Under the pieces are notes generated by a model. That model was not told where the DNA came from, searched no databases, and saw only the letters and a program-made list of their open reading frames with translations. From contig CAKPJN010000011.1 of assembly GCA_934162665.1 (NCBI GenBank), positions 1 through 27,724 on the forward strand: a stretch of 27,724 nucleotides of DNA, given 5' to 3'. This document shows positions 16,029 to 23,902 of the stretch, piece by piece. The stretch's first letter is position 1; every line of letters begins with the position of its first letter. The translations under genes and the position numbers were made by a program. Source of the stretch: an uncultured Bacilli bacterium. Its GTDB lineage: Bacteria; Bacillota_I; Bacilli_A; RF39; UBA660.

Positions 16029-17690
16029 ATGAAAAATTTTTATAAGGGAATATGTTTAACTTTAAGTGCAGCTATCATTTTTAGTCCTATTGCGACATTT
16101 GCTTTAAGTAAAGATGAGACTGTTTATGTAAAGTTAAATAGTGATGGTAAAATAAAAAAGACAATAGTATCTGAACATTTAATTAATGATGAAAAAAGTG
16201 ATGTTATTAATGATTATACAAAATTAACAAATATTAAAAATGTTAATGGTGAGGAAAAGTTTAATATTAGTGGTGATAATATTATATGGGAAGCTAATGG
16301 TAATGATATATATTATCAAGGTGATTCTACAAAAGAATTGCCAATTAGTGTAAATGTTAGTTATAAATTAAATGGTAAAGAGCTTAATCCTAAAAAAATG
16401 ATTGGTAAAAAAGGACATGTTTCTATCACTATTAAATATGCAAATAATTTAGCAAATAATTTTAATGGTAATATTTTATATACTCCGTTTGTTGTTATGA
16501 CTGAGACTATCTTACCTACTAAATACAATTATAATGTTACCGTTACAAATGGTAAAGTAATTAGTACTGGTACTAATAATGTTATTACTGGAATTAGTAG
16601 TCCAGGGTTATATGAATCATTAAAAATTAGTTCATTACAAAATTTTGATACAATTACTATTGAGTATGATACTACTAAGTTTAGTAAAGAATTTATCTAT
16701 TCTGTTTCAACATCGAAGTTAGTAGATGCTAATGATTTTACTAAATTAGGTGATATTAATTCTATTTATGATCAAATAAATACATTAAGTAATGGATCAG
16801 CTCAATTAGTTGATGGTTCTAAAAAATTAGTTGATGGGGCAACTCAAATAAAAAGCGGTTCTATTCAATTAAATAGTGGTGCAAAAAGTGCCTATGATGG
16901 TGCTATCAAAATTAAAGAAGCTGTTGATAGTTCAATCAAGTTAAGTCAAAGTGATAAATCCAATGCTTTAGATGATACCACTATTTCAAATATTAAGGAG
17001 CAAGCTAGTATCAGTGCTACTTTAACTGATGGGCAAAAAGATTTAATAGGAGAAAAAGCTATTTTAAGTGCTGAAAATAGTATTAAAAACAACATTTCTA
17101 TTTTAGAGTCAAAAGGTATAAACGATAATTTAGTTAGTGTTTGTTCTAATGATCAAGTACCGGATGAATATATATCTACTTGTACCAACTACGCTAGTTA
17201 TATTGTGCAGTATAAATATTTAAAAGATGCTAATGTTGTTAATATGATGAAGGAAGTGGCAAAAAACACTGCTATTAGTACAGCGGAAGAAACAGCTAAG
17301 TCTACTGCTTCGTTAGTTGCTGGAGAGGTATCTTTGTCTGTTGCAAATCAGGTAAAAGCAACAGCTACTCAAAAAACAATTGAGTCACTTAATACTCTTT
17401 CTACTAGTTTAGGAGAATTAAGTACTGGTTTAAAAGATTTAAGTGATGGAACTAATAATTTAGTTAGTGGTATATCTAAGTTATCAGATGGAGCTAATAA
17501 TCTGTATCATGGTAGTAGTATCTTTAATGAAAATGGTATTAAGAAAGTTTCTAATTTAATTAATGGACCTTTAAAATCAAAAACTAGTACTATTAAGCAG
17601 TTAACTAAGTTAAGTGATAATTATGAATCATTTGCTAGTAAGAGTAATGATGTTAAAGGTAGTACTAAGTTTATTATGATTATAAAATAA
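16029..17690 (+). CDS. Secreted YhgE/Pip-like heptad-repeat protein, exporter partner
   Basis: This 553-aa protein has a signal peptide (1-25, ending IATFALS). About 200 residues of beta-rich domain follow, then repeats of the LxxGxxxLxxG type. These repeats occur at NTLSNGSAQLVDGSKKLVDG and, near the end, in LSTGLKDLSDGTNNLVSG and ISKLSDGANNLYHGS. An Ala/Thr-rich coiled segment lies between. Such repeats are typical of YhgE/Pip-type surface proteins found beside MMPL transporters in Bacillota. Unlike full YhgE proteins there is no clear C-terminal membrane helix; the chain ends STKFIMIIK, so it may be shortened. GGGAGG lies within the end of the MMPL gene, indicating translational coupling. 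Confidence 0.75.
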   Translation: MKNFYKGICLTLSAAIIFSPIATFALSKDETVYVKLNSDGKIKKTIVSEHLINDEKSDVINDYTKLTNIKNVNGEEKFNISGDNIIWEANGNDIYYQGDSTKELPISVNVSYKLNGKELNPKKMIGKKGHVSITIKYANNLANNFNGNILYTPFVVMTETILPTKYNYNVTVTNGKVISTGTNNVITGISSPGLYESLKISSLQNFDTITIEYDTTKFSKEFIYSVSTSKLVDANDFTKLGDINSIYDQINTLSNGSAQLVDGSKKLVDGATQIKSGSIQLNSGAKSAYDGAIKIKEAVDSSIKLSQSDKSNALDDTTISNIKEQASISATLTDGQKDLIGEKAILSAENSIKNNISILESKGINDNLVSVCSNDQVPDEYISTCTNYASYIVQYKYLKDANVVNMMKEVAKNTAISTAEETAKSTASLVAGEVSLSVANQVKATATQKTIESLNTLSTSLGELSTGLKDLSDGTNNLVSGISKLSDGANNLYHGSSIFNENGIKKVSNLINGPLKSKTSTIKQLTKLSDNYESFASKSNDVKGSTKFIMIIK

Positions 17691-17700
17691 GATGTCTTAT

Positions 17701-17731
17701 AAAGTGTAATTGAAGTTACACTTTTTCTTTT
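17701..17731 (+). terminator. Terminator of the MMPL operon
   Basis: AAAGTGTAA (17701-17709), a 6-nt loop and TTACACTTT (17716-17724) are followed by a T-rich run. Confidence 0.85.
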
Positions 17732-17836
17732 ACAATATTTTTTTATATTTGTGATTAAGAAAAGTAATTTTAGTGGAAAATGTCAAGATATGTTAAAGAT
17801 TTAATTTAATATAGATAGTTTAAATAGTCTTTTTGT

Positions 17837-17864
17837 TTGATTTTGTAGTTATTTGTGATATCAT
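17837..17864 (+). promoter_or_regulatory. Promoter of the thioredoxin-fold gene
   Basis: TTGATT (17837-17842), a 16-nt spacer and TATCAT (17859-17864) stand just ahead of the GGGAGG ribosome site. Confidence 0.5.
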
Positions 17865-17882
17865 TATTATGGGAGGTATAAG

Positions 17883-18404
17883 ATGAAAAAGTTTAGTGCT
17901 ATTATTGCTATAATGATTGGATTATTATTCATACCATTAAGTGTATTTGCTGATAGTATTGTTGATGAGGATAATAAAGTAAAGGTTTATTTCTTTAGAG
18001 GTCAAGGTTGTTCGCATTGTCAAGAAGCTGAAGAATTTTTCGACTCTATCAAAGATGAATATGATAAATATTATGACTTAGTTGATTACGAAGTTTGGTA
18101 TAATAAAGATAATCAAGAATTAATGAATAATGTTGCTGATTTGCTAGGACAAGATGTTAAGGGTGTTCCGTATATCATTATTGGTAAAAAAACTTGGAAT
18201 GGATATTCCTCTGATTATGCTGATGAAATAAAGCAGGCAATTAAGGATGAATATGATAAAGCTTCTGATAGTAGATATGATATTATGGACTATGTAATTA
18301 ATGGTAAAAAAGAAGAAAGTAATGATGTTTTAGCCTTAATTTTAATTTTATTAATTGCTGGCGGAATTACTGGTGGAATAATATACGCTAGAAAAAAAGC
18401 TTAA
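17883..18404 (+). CDS. Membrane-anchored extracytoplasmic thioredoxin-fold protein
   Basis: This 173-aa protein has a signal peptide (1-23, ending SVFAD). Its thioredoxin-like domain has active site GCSHC (Cys43, Cys46) after strand VKVYFFRG. A cis-Pro motif GVPYIIIGKKTWNGY follows, then a C-terminal helix LALILILLIAGGITGGIIYA with a basic end, so the domain is held outside the cell at the membrane. It likely reduces, oxidises or isomerises thiols of exported proteins; the direction cannot be told from sequence. GGGAGG precedes the ATG. It is a single gene with its own promoter and terminator. Confidence 0.85.
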   Translation: MKKFSAIIAIMIGLLFIPLSVFADSIVDEDNKVKVYFFRGQGCSHCQEAEEFFDSIKDEYDKYYDLVDYEVWYNKDNQELMNNVADLLGQDVKGVPYIIIGKKTWNGYSSDYADEIKQAIKDEYDKASDSRYDIMDYVINGKKEESNDVLALILILLIAGGITGGIIYARKKA

Positions 18405-18405
18405 T

Positions 18406-18431
18406 AGGGAATAAATAAATTCCTTTTTATT
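18406..18431 (+). terminator. Terminator of the thioredoxin-fold gene
   Basis: AGGGAAT/ATTCCTT (one G-U pair, 6-nt loop) is followed by TTTTATTTT. Confidence 0.65.
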
Positions 18432-18440
18432 TTGTATTTT

Positions 18441-18472
18441 AAAAGAAGTAGGATTTATTTTCCACTTCTTTT
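18441..18472 (-). terminator. Terminator of the LysM amidase gene
   Basis: On the minus strand AAAAGAAGT (18472-18464) pairs with ACTTCTTTT (18449-18441), extended by GGA/TCC around a bulge. It lies at the stop codon of the amidase 3' fragment. It was probably the original end of the now split gene. Confidence 0.6.
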
Positions 18473-18740
18473 AATCTGGAATTATTAGAGTTTGACCGAT
18501 TGATAATAAATTTGAATTTAAGTTATTAGCTTCTTTTAATTGATCAACAGTTATATTATTAGCTTTGGCTATTGACCATAGACTATCACCACTTTTTACA
18601 GTATAAGTTTTGATATTGATTTCTGTATTTGGTACTTTTAGAACATCTCCTATTTTTAGATTTATATCAGTTAAGTCATTTAATTTAATTAAATCATCTA
18701 CTGATATTCCATATCTTTTAGCTATTGACCATAGGCTATC
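18471..18740 (-). pseudogene. LysM amidase, detached 3' fragment
   Basis: On the minus strand a frame different from the recombinase gene resumes a LysM protein right after the element. It reads SGDSLWSIAKRYGISVDDL, then LKIGDVLKVP, and a whole further repeat YTVKSGDSLWSIAKANNITV...LSIGQTLIIPD before TAA (18473-18471). It has no start codon or ribosome site. It begins mid-repeat at G-D-S, exactly where the fragment ending near 23931 stops at K-G-D-T. Joined, they restore a LysM repeat, so this is the C-terminus of the amidase cut off by the 18741-23930 element. Confidence 0.85.
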
Positions 18741-18743
18741 ACC
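18734..18743 (-). other. Right attachment junction of the serine-recombinase element
   Basis: The minus-strand sequence GGTGATAGCC marks the change from element to LysM coding sequence. It shares GG-N-GATA with the other junction. The crossover lies within this core; a GA dinucleotide, as described for TnpX/TndX-type elements, is present. The recombinase stop codon lies about 15 bp away. Confidence 0.6.
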
Positions 18744-18754
18744 AGATACATTTT

Positions 18755-20320
18755 TTATGTAACATTTTTAAATGTAAATATAATATCTATCGTTTTATCC
18801 TGATAGATATAGATTTTCTCAACTAAATTAATTATTAATTCTCTAGTTGGATTTTCTAACGATAAAAATTCATTTATATATTTTTCTATCATTTTATTGT
18901 CTATTTTATTAGATTCACTATTTTCATTTTTAAGATTATCAATACTTGATTTATTATTTTCGATTTCTTGCTTTAGATTTTCACTTATTCTTAAGTATTG
19001 TTCTTCGTCAATAATACCTTTTAACATATCCATATATGTTTTATCTAAATTATTAGTCAATTTATTATTTGTAAGTTCTAAACTTTCAATCTGTTTTTTT
19101 ATTTTTAATGTATTATCTTCGAACTCGATATTACCAATAGAATCTTTTATTTTATTCCTATCTAAATAATTTTTACAAACTTCTTTTATATTATTTAAAA
19201 TAACTTTTTCTAGTGTCTCATAATTATTTGTATGAGTCGTGCAAACATGATATTTAGAATAAGTTCTATAATAATCACAAGTGGTATAACTTCTACCAGT
19301 TTTAGTTTGATATCTAATAGTTATTCTGTGTTTACAATCTCCACAATATAAAAGTCCATCTAGTAAATAAAATCTTTTTTTCTCTGGTCTTTTAACGTTT
19401 TTAGGTAAAAGAGTTTGCACATAATTAAAGGTCTCTCTATCAATAATTGCTTCATGAGTATTTTCTACTATTATAAAATCGTTTGGTTTATTTTTTACTG
19501 TCTTTTTCAACTTGTAATTAATCTTTTTAGTCTTGCCCTGAACTGTATCTCCTACATATATCTGATTAGTTAAAATTGATTTTATTGTAGTATCAACCCA
19601 TACACCACATTCTTGTGAAATACAATTTGTGTTTATACACTTAGTATTCCAAATATAATTATAATAAGATGCTGGAGTTTTCATTTTTCTTTTAGTTAAT
19701 TCTTGTGCTATAAAATGATAGGTATTCCCTTTTAATGCTAAATCAAATATTAATTTAACAGTTTCTGCTTGTTCTTCATTTATAACTAAATGATTTTTGT
19801 TATTTGGATCTTTCATATATCCAAAAGGACATCTTCCTGATACATATAATCCTTCTTTCATTCTAGAATGTAAACTTGTTTTAACTTTTTTAGAAATATC
19901 TTTAGCATACATGTCATTCATTATGGCTTTAAAAGGTGCTATATCATTATTAGTATTATCTATAAATGTATCAATACCATCATTAATAGCAATATACCTA
20001 ATATTTTTATTTGGAAAATACTTTTCAATTAACTCTCCTGTACCAATATAATCTCTACCGAGTCTTGACATATCTTTGGTAATAATCATATTAATTCTTC
20101 CAGATTCAATATCTTTAATCATTCTTTTAAATGATGGTCGCTCAAAATTTGTTCCAGTAAAACCATCATCTACATACTCATCTATTAAATTATAGTTGTT
20201 CTCTTTGATATATTGATTAAGTAAACTTCTTTGACTAATAATACTATCTGATTCTATATTTCCATCATCTCTTGATAATCTTATATATATTCCTACTTTA
20301 AAACTACTATTCCCTATCAC
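18755..20320 (-). CDS. Large serine recombinase (site-specific integrase/excisionase)
   Basis: This 521-aa enzyme cuts and rejoins DNA through a 5'-phosphoserine. The resolvase domain (8-150) has YIRLSRDDG with the nucleophile Ser16, and TKDMSRLGRDYIGTGELIE. The recombinase domain spans about 165-300. A zinc ribbon has CGDC (326, 329), Cys348 and Cys360. A coiled coil (about 400-480) and TRELIINLVEKIYIY near the end follow. An unusual extra Cys cluster (228, 233, 238) lies in the recombinase domain. It starts at GTG 20320 with GGGAG about 10 nt upstream and overlaps the stop of the preceding gene by one base, so the two are coupled. It very probably moved the element 18741-23930. Confidence 0.93.
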   Translation of the reverse strand: MIGNSSFKVGIYIRLSRDDGNIESDSIISQRSLLNQYIKENNYNLIDEYVDDGFTGTNFERPSFKRMIKDIESGRINMIITKDMSRLGRDYIGTGELIEKYFPNKNIRYIAINDGIDTFIDNTNNDIAPFKAIMNDMYAKDISKKVKTSLHSRMKEGLYVSGRCPFGYMKDPNNKNHLVINEEQAETVKLIFDLALKGNTYHFIAQELTKRKMKTPASYYNYIWNTKCINTNCISQECGVWVDTTIKSILTNQIYVGDTVQGKTKKINYKLKKTVKNKPNDFIIVENTHEAIIDRETFNYVQTLLPKNVKRPEKKRFYLLDGLLYCGDCKHRITIRYQTKTGRSYTTCDYYRTYSKYHVCTTHTNNYETLEKVILNNIKEVCKNYLDRNKIKDSIGNIEFEDNTLKIKKQIESLELTNNKLTNNLDKTYMDMLKGIIDEEQYLRISENLKQEIENNKSSIDNLKNENSESNKIDNKMIEKYINEFLSLENPTRELIINLVEKIYIYQDKTIDIIFTFKNVT

Positions 20321-20499
20321 TAATTACTACTCCCTTCACTTTGGGAATAATGAGTATGATTGAATGGTAGCTCCTTTTTTAAGATATTGCAAGTCTCATT
20401 TATTTTTTTATTTAGTTCTATTTTTAATACTTCAGTTATTAATTCATTTAAAGATTTTCCATTTTCTTTAAACTTTAAATTAACTTTGTATTTAACCAT
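20320..20499 (-). CDS. 59-aa protein coupled to the recombinase gene
   Basis: I do not recognise this family. I start at ATG 20499 (MVKYKVNLKFKENGKSLNEL) because GGAGG lies 11 nt upstream; an earlier TTG overlaps that ribosome site. The N-terminal half, VNLKFKENGKSLNELITEVL, is predicted as a strand and helix; the C-terminus NHTHYSQSEGSSN is polar. Its TAG shares a base with the recombinase GTG. Small genes in this place are candidate directionality or accessory factors for the recombinase, but nothing in the sequence proves it. Confidence 0.6.
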   Translation of the reverse strand: MVKYKVNLKFKENGKSLNELITEVLKIELNKKINETCNILKKELPFNHTHYSQSEGSSN

Positions 20500-20599
20500 A
20501 GAGTTTAATACCTCCAATAAATTCTATGGCTTTAATTTTTGTTTTAGTAATATTATTTGATATGCTTGTAACATACCTAACAATATTACTTACTATCAT
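20492..20599 (-). CDS. 35-aa ORF overlapping the 59-aa gene
   Basis: Its sequence is MIVSNIVRYVTSISNNITKT followed by KIKAIEFIGGIKLYG. GGAGG lies 3 nt before the ATG, which is short but clear. Its TAA overlaps the start of the next gene (TATGGTTAA), giving a stop-start overlap as at the next junction. The family is unknown. Support comes from the ribosome site and the two-step coupling chain leading into the recombinase. Confidence 0.45.
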   Translation of the reverse strand: MIVSNIVRYVTSISNNITKTKIKAIEFIGGIKLYG

Positions 20600-20665
20600 A
20601 AACCTCCGTTAAATTAAAAATTATTATCTTCATATTCTTCACCTAACCCTTTCATTTTTATAAAC

Positions 20666-20815
20666 TTATTTATTTTTTCTTGTATCTATCATGTCTATAT
20701 ATCCAATTTCTAATAGTTCTACCATTAATTTAGTTATGGAAATATTATAGAATTTTGAAAGTAATTTAATTCGTTCAAATAACTCCTCTGGTAAATATAA
20801 ATTAAATCTTCTCAT
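20666..20815 (-). CDS. Ribbon-helix-helix (CopG/Arc-like) small DNA-binding protein
   Basis: This 49-aa protein reads MRRFNLYLPEELFERIKLLS, then KFYNISITKLMVELLEIGYI. A short strand RFNLYLP, a helix and a second helix after NISITK form the classic RHH layout of dimeric repressors. I start at 20815 with AGGAG 9 nt upstream; an ATG at 20842 behind GGAGG (4 nt) would add nine residues. It heads the group of small genes before the recombinase and may control it. The palindrome at 20951-21005 is a possible target. Confidence 0.7.
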   Translation of the reverse strand: MRRFNLYLPEELFERIKLLSKFYNISITKLMVELLEIGYIDMIDTRKNK

Positions 20816-20950
20816 ACACATCATCTCCTTTGCATGATGCATGTTACCTCCACTAAAAAGAAGAGTCAAGTCATAAAGTATAGAAAGTTTTGTCTATTCA
20901 TCCTAAATGCATTGATGATTAATCAAATTATGAAACAGCAGGATAAGAAG

Positions 20951-21005
20951 ATGGTGCATATACACTTACTTTTCCTTATAAAATAAGGGTTCGTATATGC
21001 ACCAT
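20951..21005. repeat. 13-bp inverted repeat and palindromes in the element's 300-bp gap
   Basis: The gap 20870-21173 has no gene. It holds a perfect inverted repeat ATGGTGCATATAC (20951-20963) / GTATATGCACCAT (20993-21005). A palindrome TTTCGTA-CT-TACGAAA follows (21011-21026), then CATCCTA/TAGGATG (21029-21047). The motif TCATCCTA or its complement recurs at 20898, 21028, 21095, 21041 and 21127. These may be operators for the RHH protein or recombinase/accessory sites. Confidence 0.55.
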
Positions 21006-21092
21006 TCTTATTTCGTACTTACGAAATTCATCCTACAAAATAGGATGCCATATAGGACAAACTCAATATTAGCAATAATTTATAGCACAAAA

Positions 21093-21136
21093 AATCATCC
21101 TAATTTCTAATTTTAATTAGATTTTATAGGATGATT
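21093..21136. terminator. Long hairpin terminator after the ABC exporter gene
   Basis: AATCATCCTA (21093-21102) pairs with TAGGATGATT (21127-21136). Inside is a second palindrome TCTAATT-TT-AATTAGA (21106-21121). T runs follow on both strands, so it can end the exporter transcript leftward. Confidence 0.7.
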
Positions 21137-21173
21137 CATTTTTTTATTATTACAATAATTAATGTTTTATATT

Positions 21174-22919
21174 TTAATTTGTTTCTATTTTTTTATTGGG
21201 GCTTAAATAATTATTTGCTTGTAAATCAATATAATATTCATTATTTAACATAAGGTCTTTATGTGTTCCTTGCCCAACAATTTTACCATAGTTTAAGACT
21301 ATTAATTTGTCAGATGCTTTCATCAAATCTTTATTGTGAGTAATAACAATAAGTGTATGATCTGTTTTTAAATCATCTAAGAGTGATATAATTTTATTGG
21401 TTGTATTCGGATCTAATGATGATGTAACTTCATCAAGAAGTATTATTTCAGAAGTAGTAAGAAGTGATCGTGCTAAAGATAACAATTGTTTTTGACCACC
21501 ACTTATATTAGTTGCATCTTCTTTTAAAATTGTATTGTAGCCATCTGGTAAAGACATTATAAATTCATGTATCCCAACTCTTTTACAAGCATCAATCTGT
21601 CTTTTTTTATTTGAATCAATTAGTGATAAATTGGCTCTTATACTCATGTTAAAAATAAAAGTTTTTTGATTTACAATACTGATATTTGAATTATAAACAT
21701 CTTTAGAATATTCATAAATATTTAAATTATCTATCAAGATTTTACCACTATCAACTTTGTACATTCTTAAAAGGAGATTAAATAGCGTAGTTTTTCCTGT
21801 TCCTGTTTTACCAACAATTGTTGTAACTTGATTTGGCTCAGCAATAAAAGAAATGTTTTTTAATACTGGAATCATATTATATTTAAAAGACACATTTTTA
21901 AATTCAACAATCCCTATAATTTCGTCATTATGAACTATGCCATCTAATTTTAAAGCATTATTTCCATAATCAATTATTTCATTTATCCTGTATAATGAAA
22001 CTGATTCTTCCATAATTGATACATCAAATCCCATTATGTCATTAATTGATTCTTTTGCCTTATCATAATAAGAAATTAATAGCAAAAACATGGCTATTTG
22101 TATTTTACCTTTCATAAGAAGTATTATCATAATAAAATATAATGCTATTTTTCCAAAATCAATTATTAAGCCAACCAAAGTTTCCCTTGTAAAATAATAT
22201 TTTCTTTTTAGAAAATAACTTTCTTGCCATTTTTTTCGATAACTATCTAATTTATTATTTAATTTATCCCCAATACCAAAACTTTTGATATCTTTGAGCC
22301 CTGTTAAAATTTGAGATAGCATTCCAGTTATCTTATCAGCATAATTTATTTGTCTTTTTAAGTAAAAAGTATTCTTGTCATTACATTTTCTTGCAAAATT
22401 ATAATATACCAAATCTACTCCAATTACATATAAAGCCACTAAAATGCTCTGTTTAACAAAGACAAAATATATAACTAATAATTTGATTAATTCAATGAAT
22501 AATTCAATTATAAAAGAAGGTATTTCAGCAATATTAATAATATCTCTATTTGAAGAATTTATAATTTTTCCAATCGGTATTTTTTTAGAGTATTCTTCAT
22601 CAAAATTATATATACTATTTACTAATGTTCCATGTACTTCCACATAGGCTTCTTTAAAAAAATTTGCATAACACCAATTAGTACAATATGAACCAACTTT
22701 ATTAAATAGATAAGTTATTCCTAACATGATAACAAAAATAAATGACATATTATATAATCCATTGGTTACATTTTCTACTATTAGTGATATAAAATATGGC
22801 ACGAATAAACTTACTAAAACATTTATTAAATCAACAATTATAAATGTTATTAAATACTTATTTTTAAATTTTACTAAAGAAAAATAATCTTTTGTAATTT
22901 TAATATTTCTTTTAAACAT
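21174..22919 (-). CDS. ABC exporter half-transporter (fused membrane and ATPase domains)
   Basis: This 581-aa type IV (ABCB-like) exporter has six membrane helices over about 1-290. Its nucleotide-binding domain has Walker A GKTGTGKTT (about 370-378), signature ISGGQKQ (about 473-479), Walker B IILLDEVTSSLD (about 492-503) and the switch His in VITHNKD. It would work as a homodimer exporting a hydrophobic compound or peptide; no peptidase domain is present. I start at ATG 22919 behind GGTGA; the upstream TTG start is poorer. It lies 51 nt after the AraC-type gene on the same strand, inside the mobile element, so a regulated resistance or export cargo is likely. Confidence 0.9.
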   Translation of the reverse strand: MFKRNIKITKDYFSLVKFKNKYLITFIIVDLINVLVSLFVPYFISLIVENVTNGLYNMSFIFVIMLGITYLFNKVGSYCTNWCYANFFKEAYVEVHGTLVNSIYNFDEEYSKKIPIGKIINSSNRDIINIAEIPSFIIELFIELIKLLVIYFVFVKQSILVALYVIGVDLVYYNFARKCNDKNTFYLKRQINYADKITGMLSQILTGLKDIKSFGIGDKLNNKLDSYRKKWQESYFLKRKYYFTRETLVGLIIDFGKIALYFIMIILLMKGKIQIAMFLLLISYYDKAKESINDIMGFDVSIMEESVSLYRINEIIDYGNNALKLDGIVHNDEIIGIVEFKNVSFKYNMIPVLKNISFIAEPNQVTTIVGKTGTGKTTLFNLLLRMYKVDSGKILIDNLNIYEYSKDVYNSNISIVNQKTFIFNMSIRANLSLIDSNKKRQIDACKRVGIHEFIMSLPDGYNTILKEDATNISGGQKQLLSLARSLLTTSEIILLDEVTSSLDPNTTNKIISLLDDLKTDHTLIVITHNKDLMKASDKLIVLNYGKIVGQGTHKDLMLNNEYYIDLQANNYLSPNKKIETN

Positions 22920-22970
22920 ACATTTCACCAATATAATTGTAGAACAATTTTAAGTATGTTTCTTTACATT

Positions 22971-23783
22971 TTAAATATTAAATTTGTTAAGATTATTTAT
23001 AGGTAAATATATATAACAATTATCACCCTTATATAATTCGATTTTAAAACTATTTTTAATGTTATAGTTCGTTGAAGGTATCCATTGTTTATTAATTCTT
23101 TCTTCTAAATTTACTATTTCATTTTGTTCTCTTGATACAATTTTGAATTCAGCATATTCATTTTCCTTAATTTCATATTTTTCTAAATCAGAAAAATGTT
23201 TAGTAGATCCTAAATAATAATGATATGAACTTTCTTCTTTAAAAAAGATACCATACATTCCTATTTCGTTAAACTCATTGTATCTTCCATTAGTTTTAGT
23301 TTCTTGATATAACTGTTTAATTTTATATAATAAATCGGAATGATTTTTTGATGTTATATGATAACAATATAAATCTTTATGATCTATTTCTTTTATTTCG
23401 TAATCAAAATTATAATTACTTTTATTATTTTCAAAATATTCTATAGGTATTATTTTATAATTACCTTTACCATTTCTACATTCAGTAGGTGTTATATTAA
23501 ATAATTGTTTAAATGCTCTATTAAAAGAAGCAGCAGAATTATATTGATATTTAAAAGCAATATCTATTATTTTAGTATTAGTATTTCTTATTTCTTCAAA
23601 TGCTTTACTCAATCTTCTTTTCTTTATATATTCAACTAATGTCATATTAGTTAAAAACGAGAAAATCCTTTCAAGAATAAATAGATTAGTATTAGATATT
23701 TTACTTAATTCACTATAGTCTATTTCATTAGTAAGATTCTCTTCTATATATTGAATCATTTTATTTAAATAATTGAAATTCAA
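22971..23783 (-). CDS. AraC-family regulator with GyrI-like effector domain
   Basis: This ~270-aa regulator has its AraC-type DNA-binding domain at the N-terminus (about 8-105): two HTHs, with DYSELSKISNTNLFILERIF and IIDIAFKYQYNSAASFNRAF followed by the FNITPTECR end. The C-terminal half (about 120-270) has the pattern of GyrI-like small-molecule binding domains (LYCYHITSKNHSDL...IGMYGIFF...YAEFKIV...CYIYLPI). It is the Rob-type arrangement, so it probably activates the adjacent exporter when it binds a ligand. I chose TTG 23783 as start, 7 nt after GGAGG; a GTG at 23792 overlaps the ribosome site. A TATAAT lies at 23843-23838. Confidence 0.85.
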   Translation of the reverse strand: MNFNYLNKMIQYIEENLTNEIDYSELSKISNTNLFILERIFSFLTNMTLVEYIKKRRLSKAFEEIRNTNTKIIDIAFKYQYNSAASFNRAFKQLFNITPTECRNGKGNYKIIPIEYFENNKSNYNFDYEIKEIDHKDLYCYHITSKNHSDLLYKIKQLYQETKTNGRYNEFNEIGMYGIFFKEESSYHYYLGSTKHFSDLEKYEIKENEYAEFKIVSREQNEIVNLEERINKQWIPSTNYNIKNSFKIELYKGDNCYIYLPINNLNKFNI

Positions 23784-23902
23784 TTTTAACACCTCCTTAT
23801 AATTTTTTATTGCTAATATAAAAATATTTCATTAAATATTATAACATTTAAAAAGACACTTTTCTTCAAAATGCCTTAAATTTCATCAATATTTTTATAT
23901 TT

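Noticed and set aside
23838..23874. MerR-type promoter with a 20-bp spacer ahead of the AraC-type gene
   Set aside because: TATAAT is clear but the -35 TTGAAG at 20 bp is weak, and the regulator is AraC-type, so the long spacer is not meaningful evidence.
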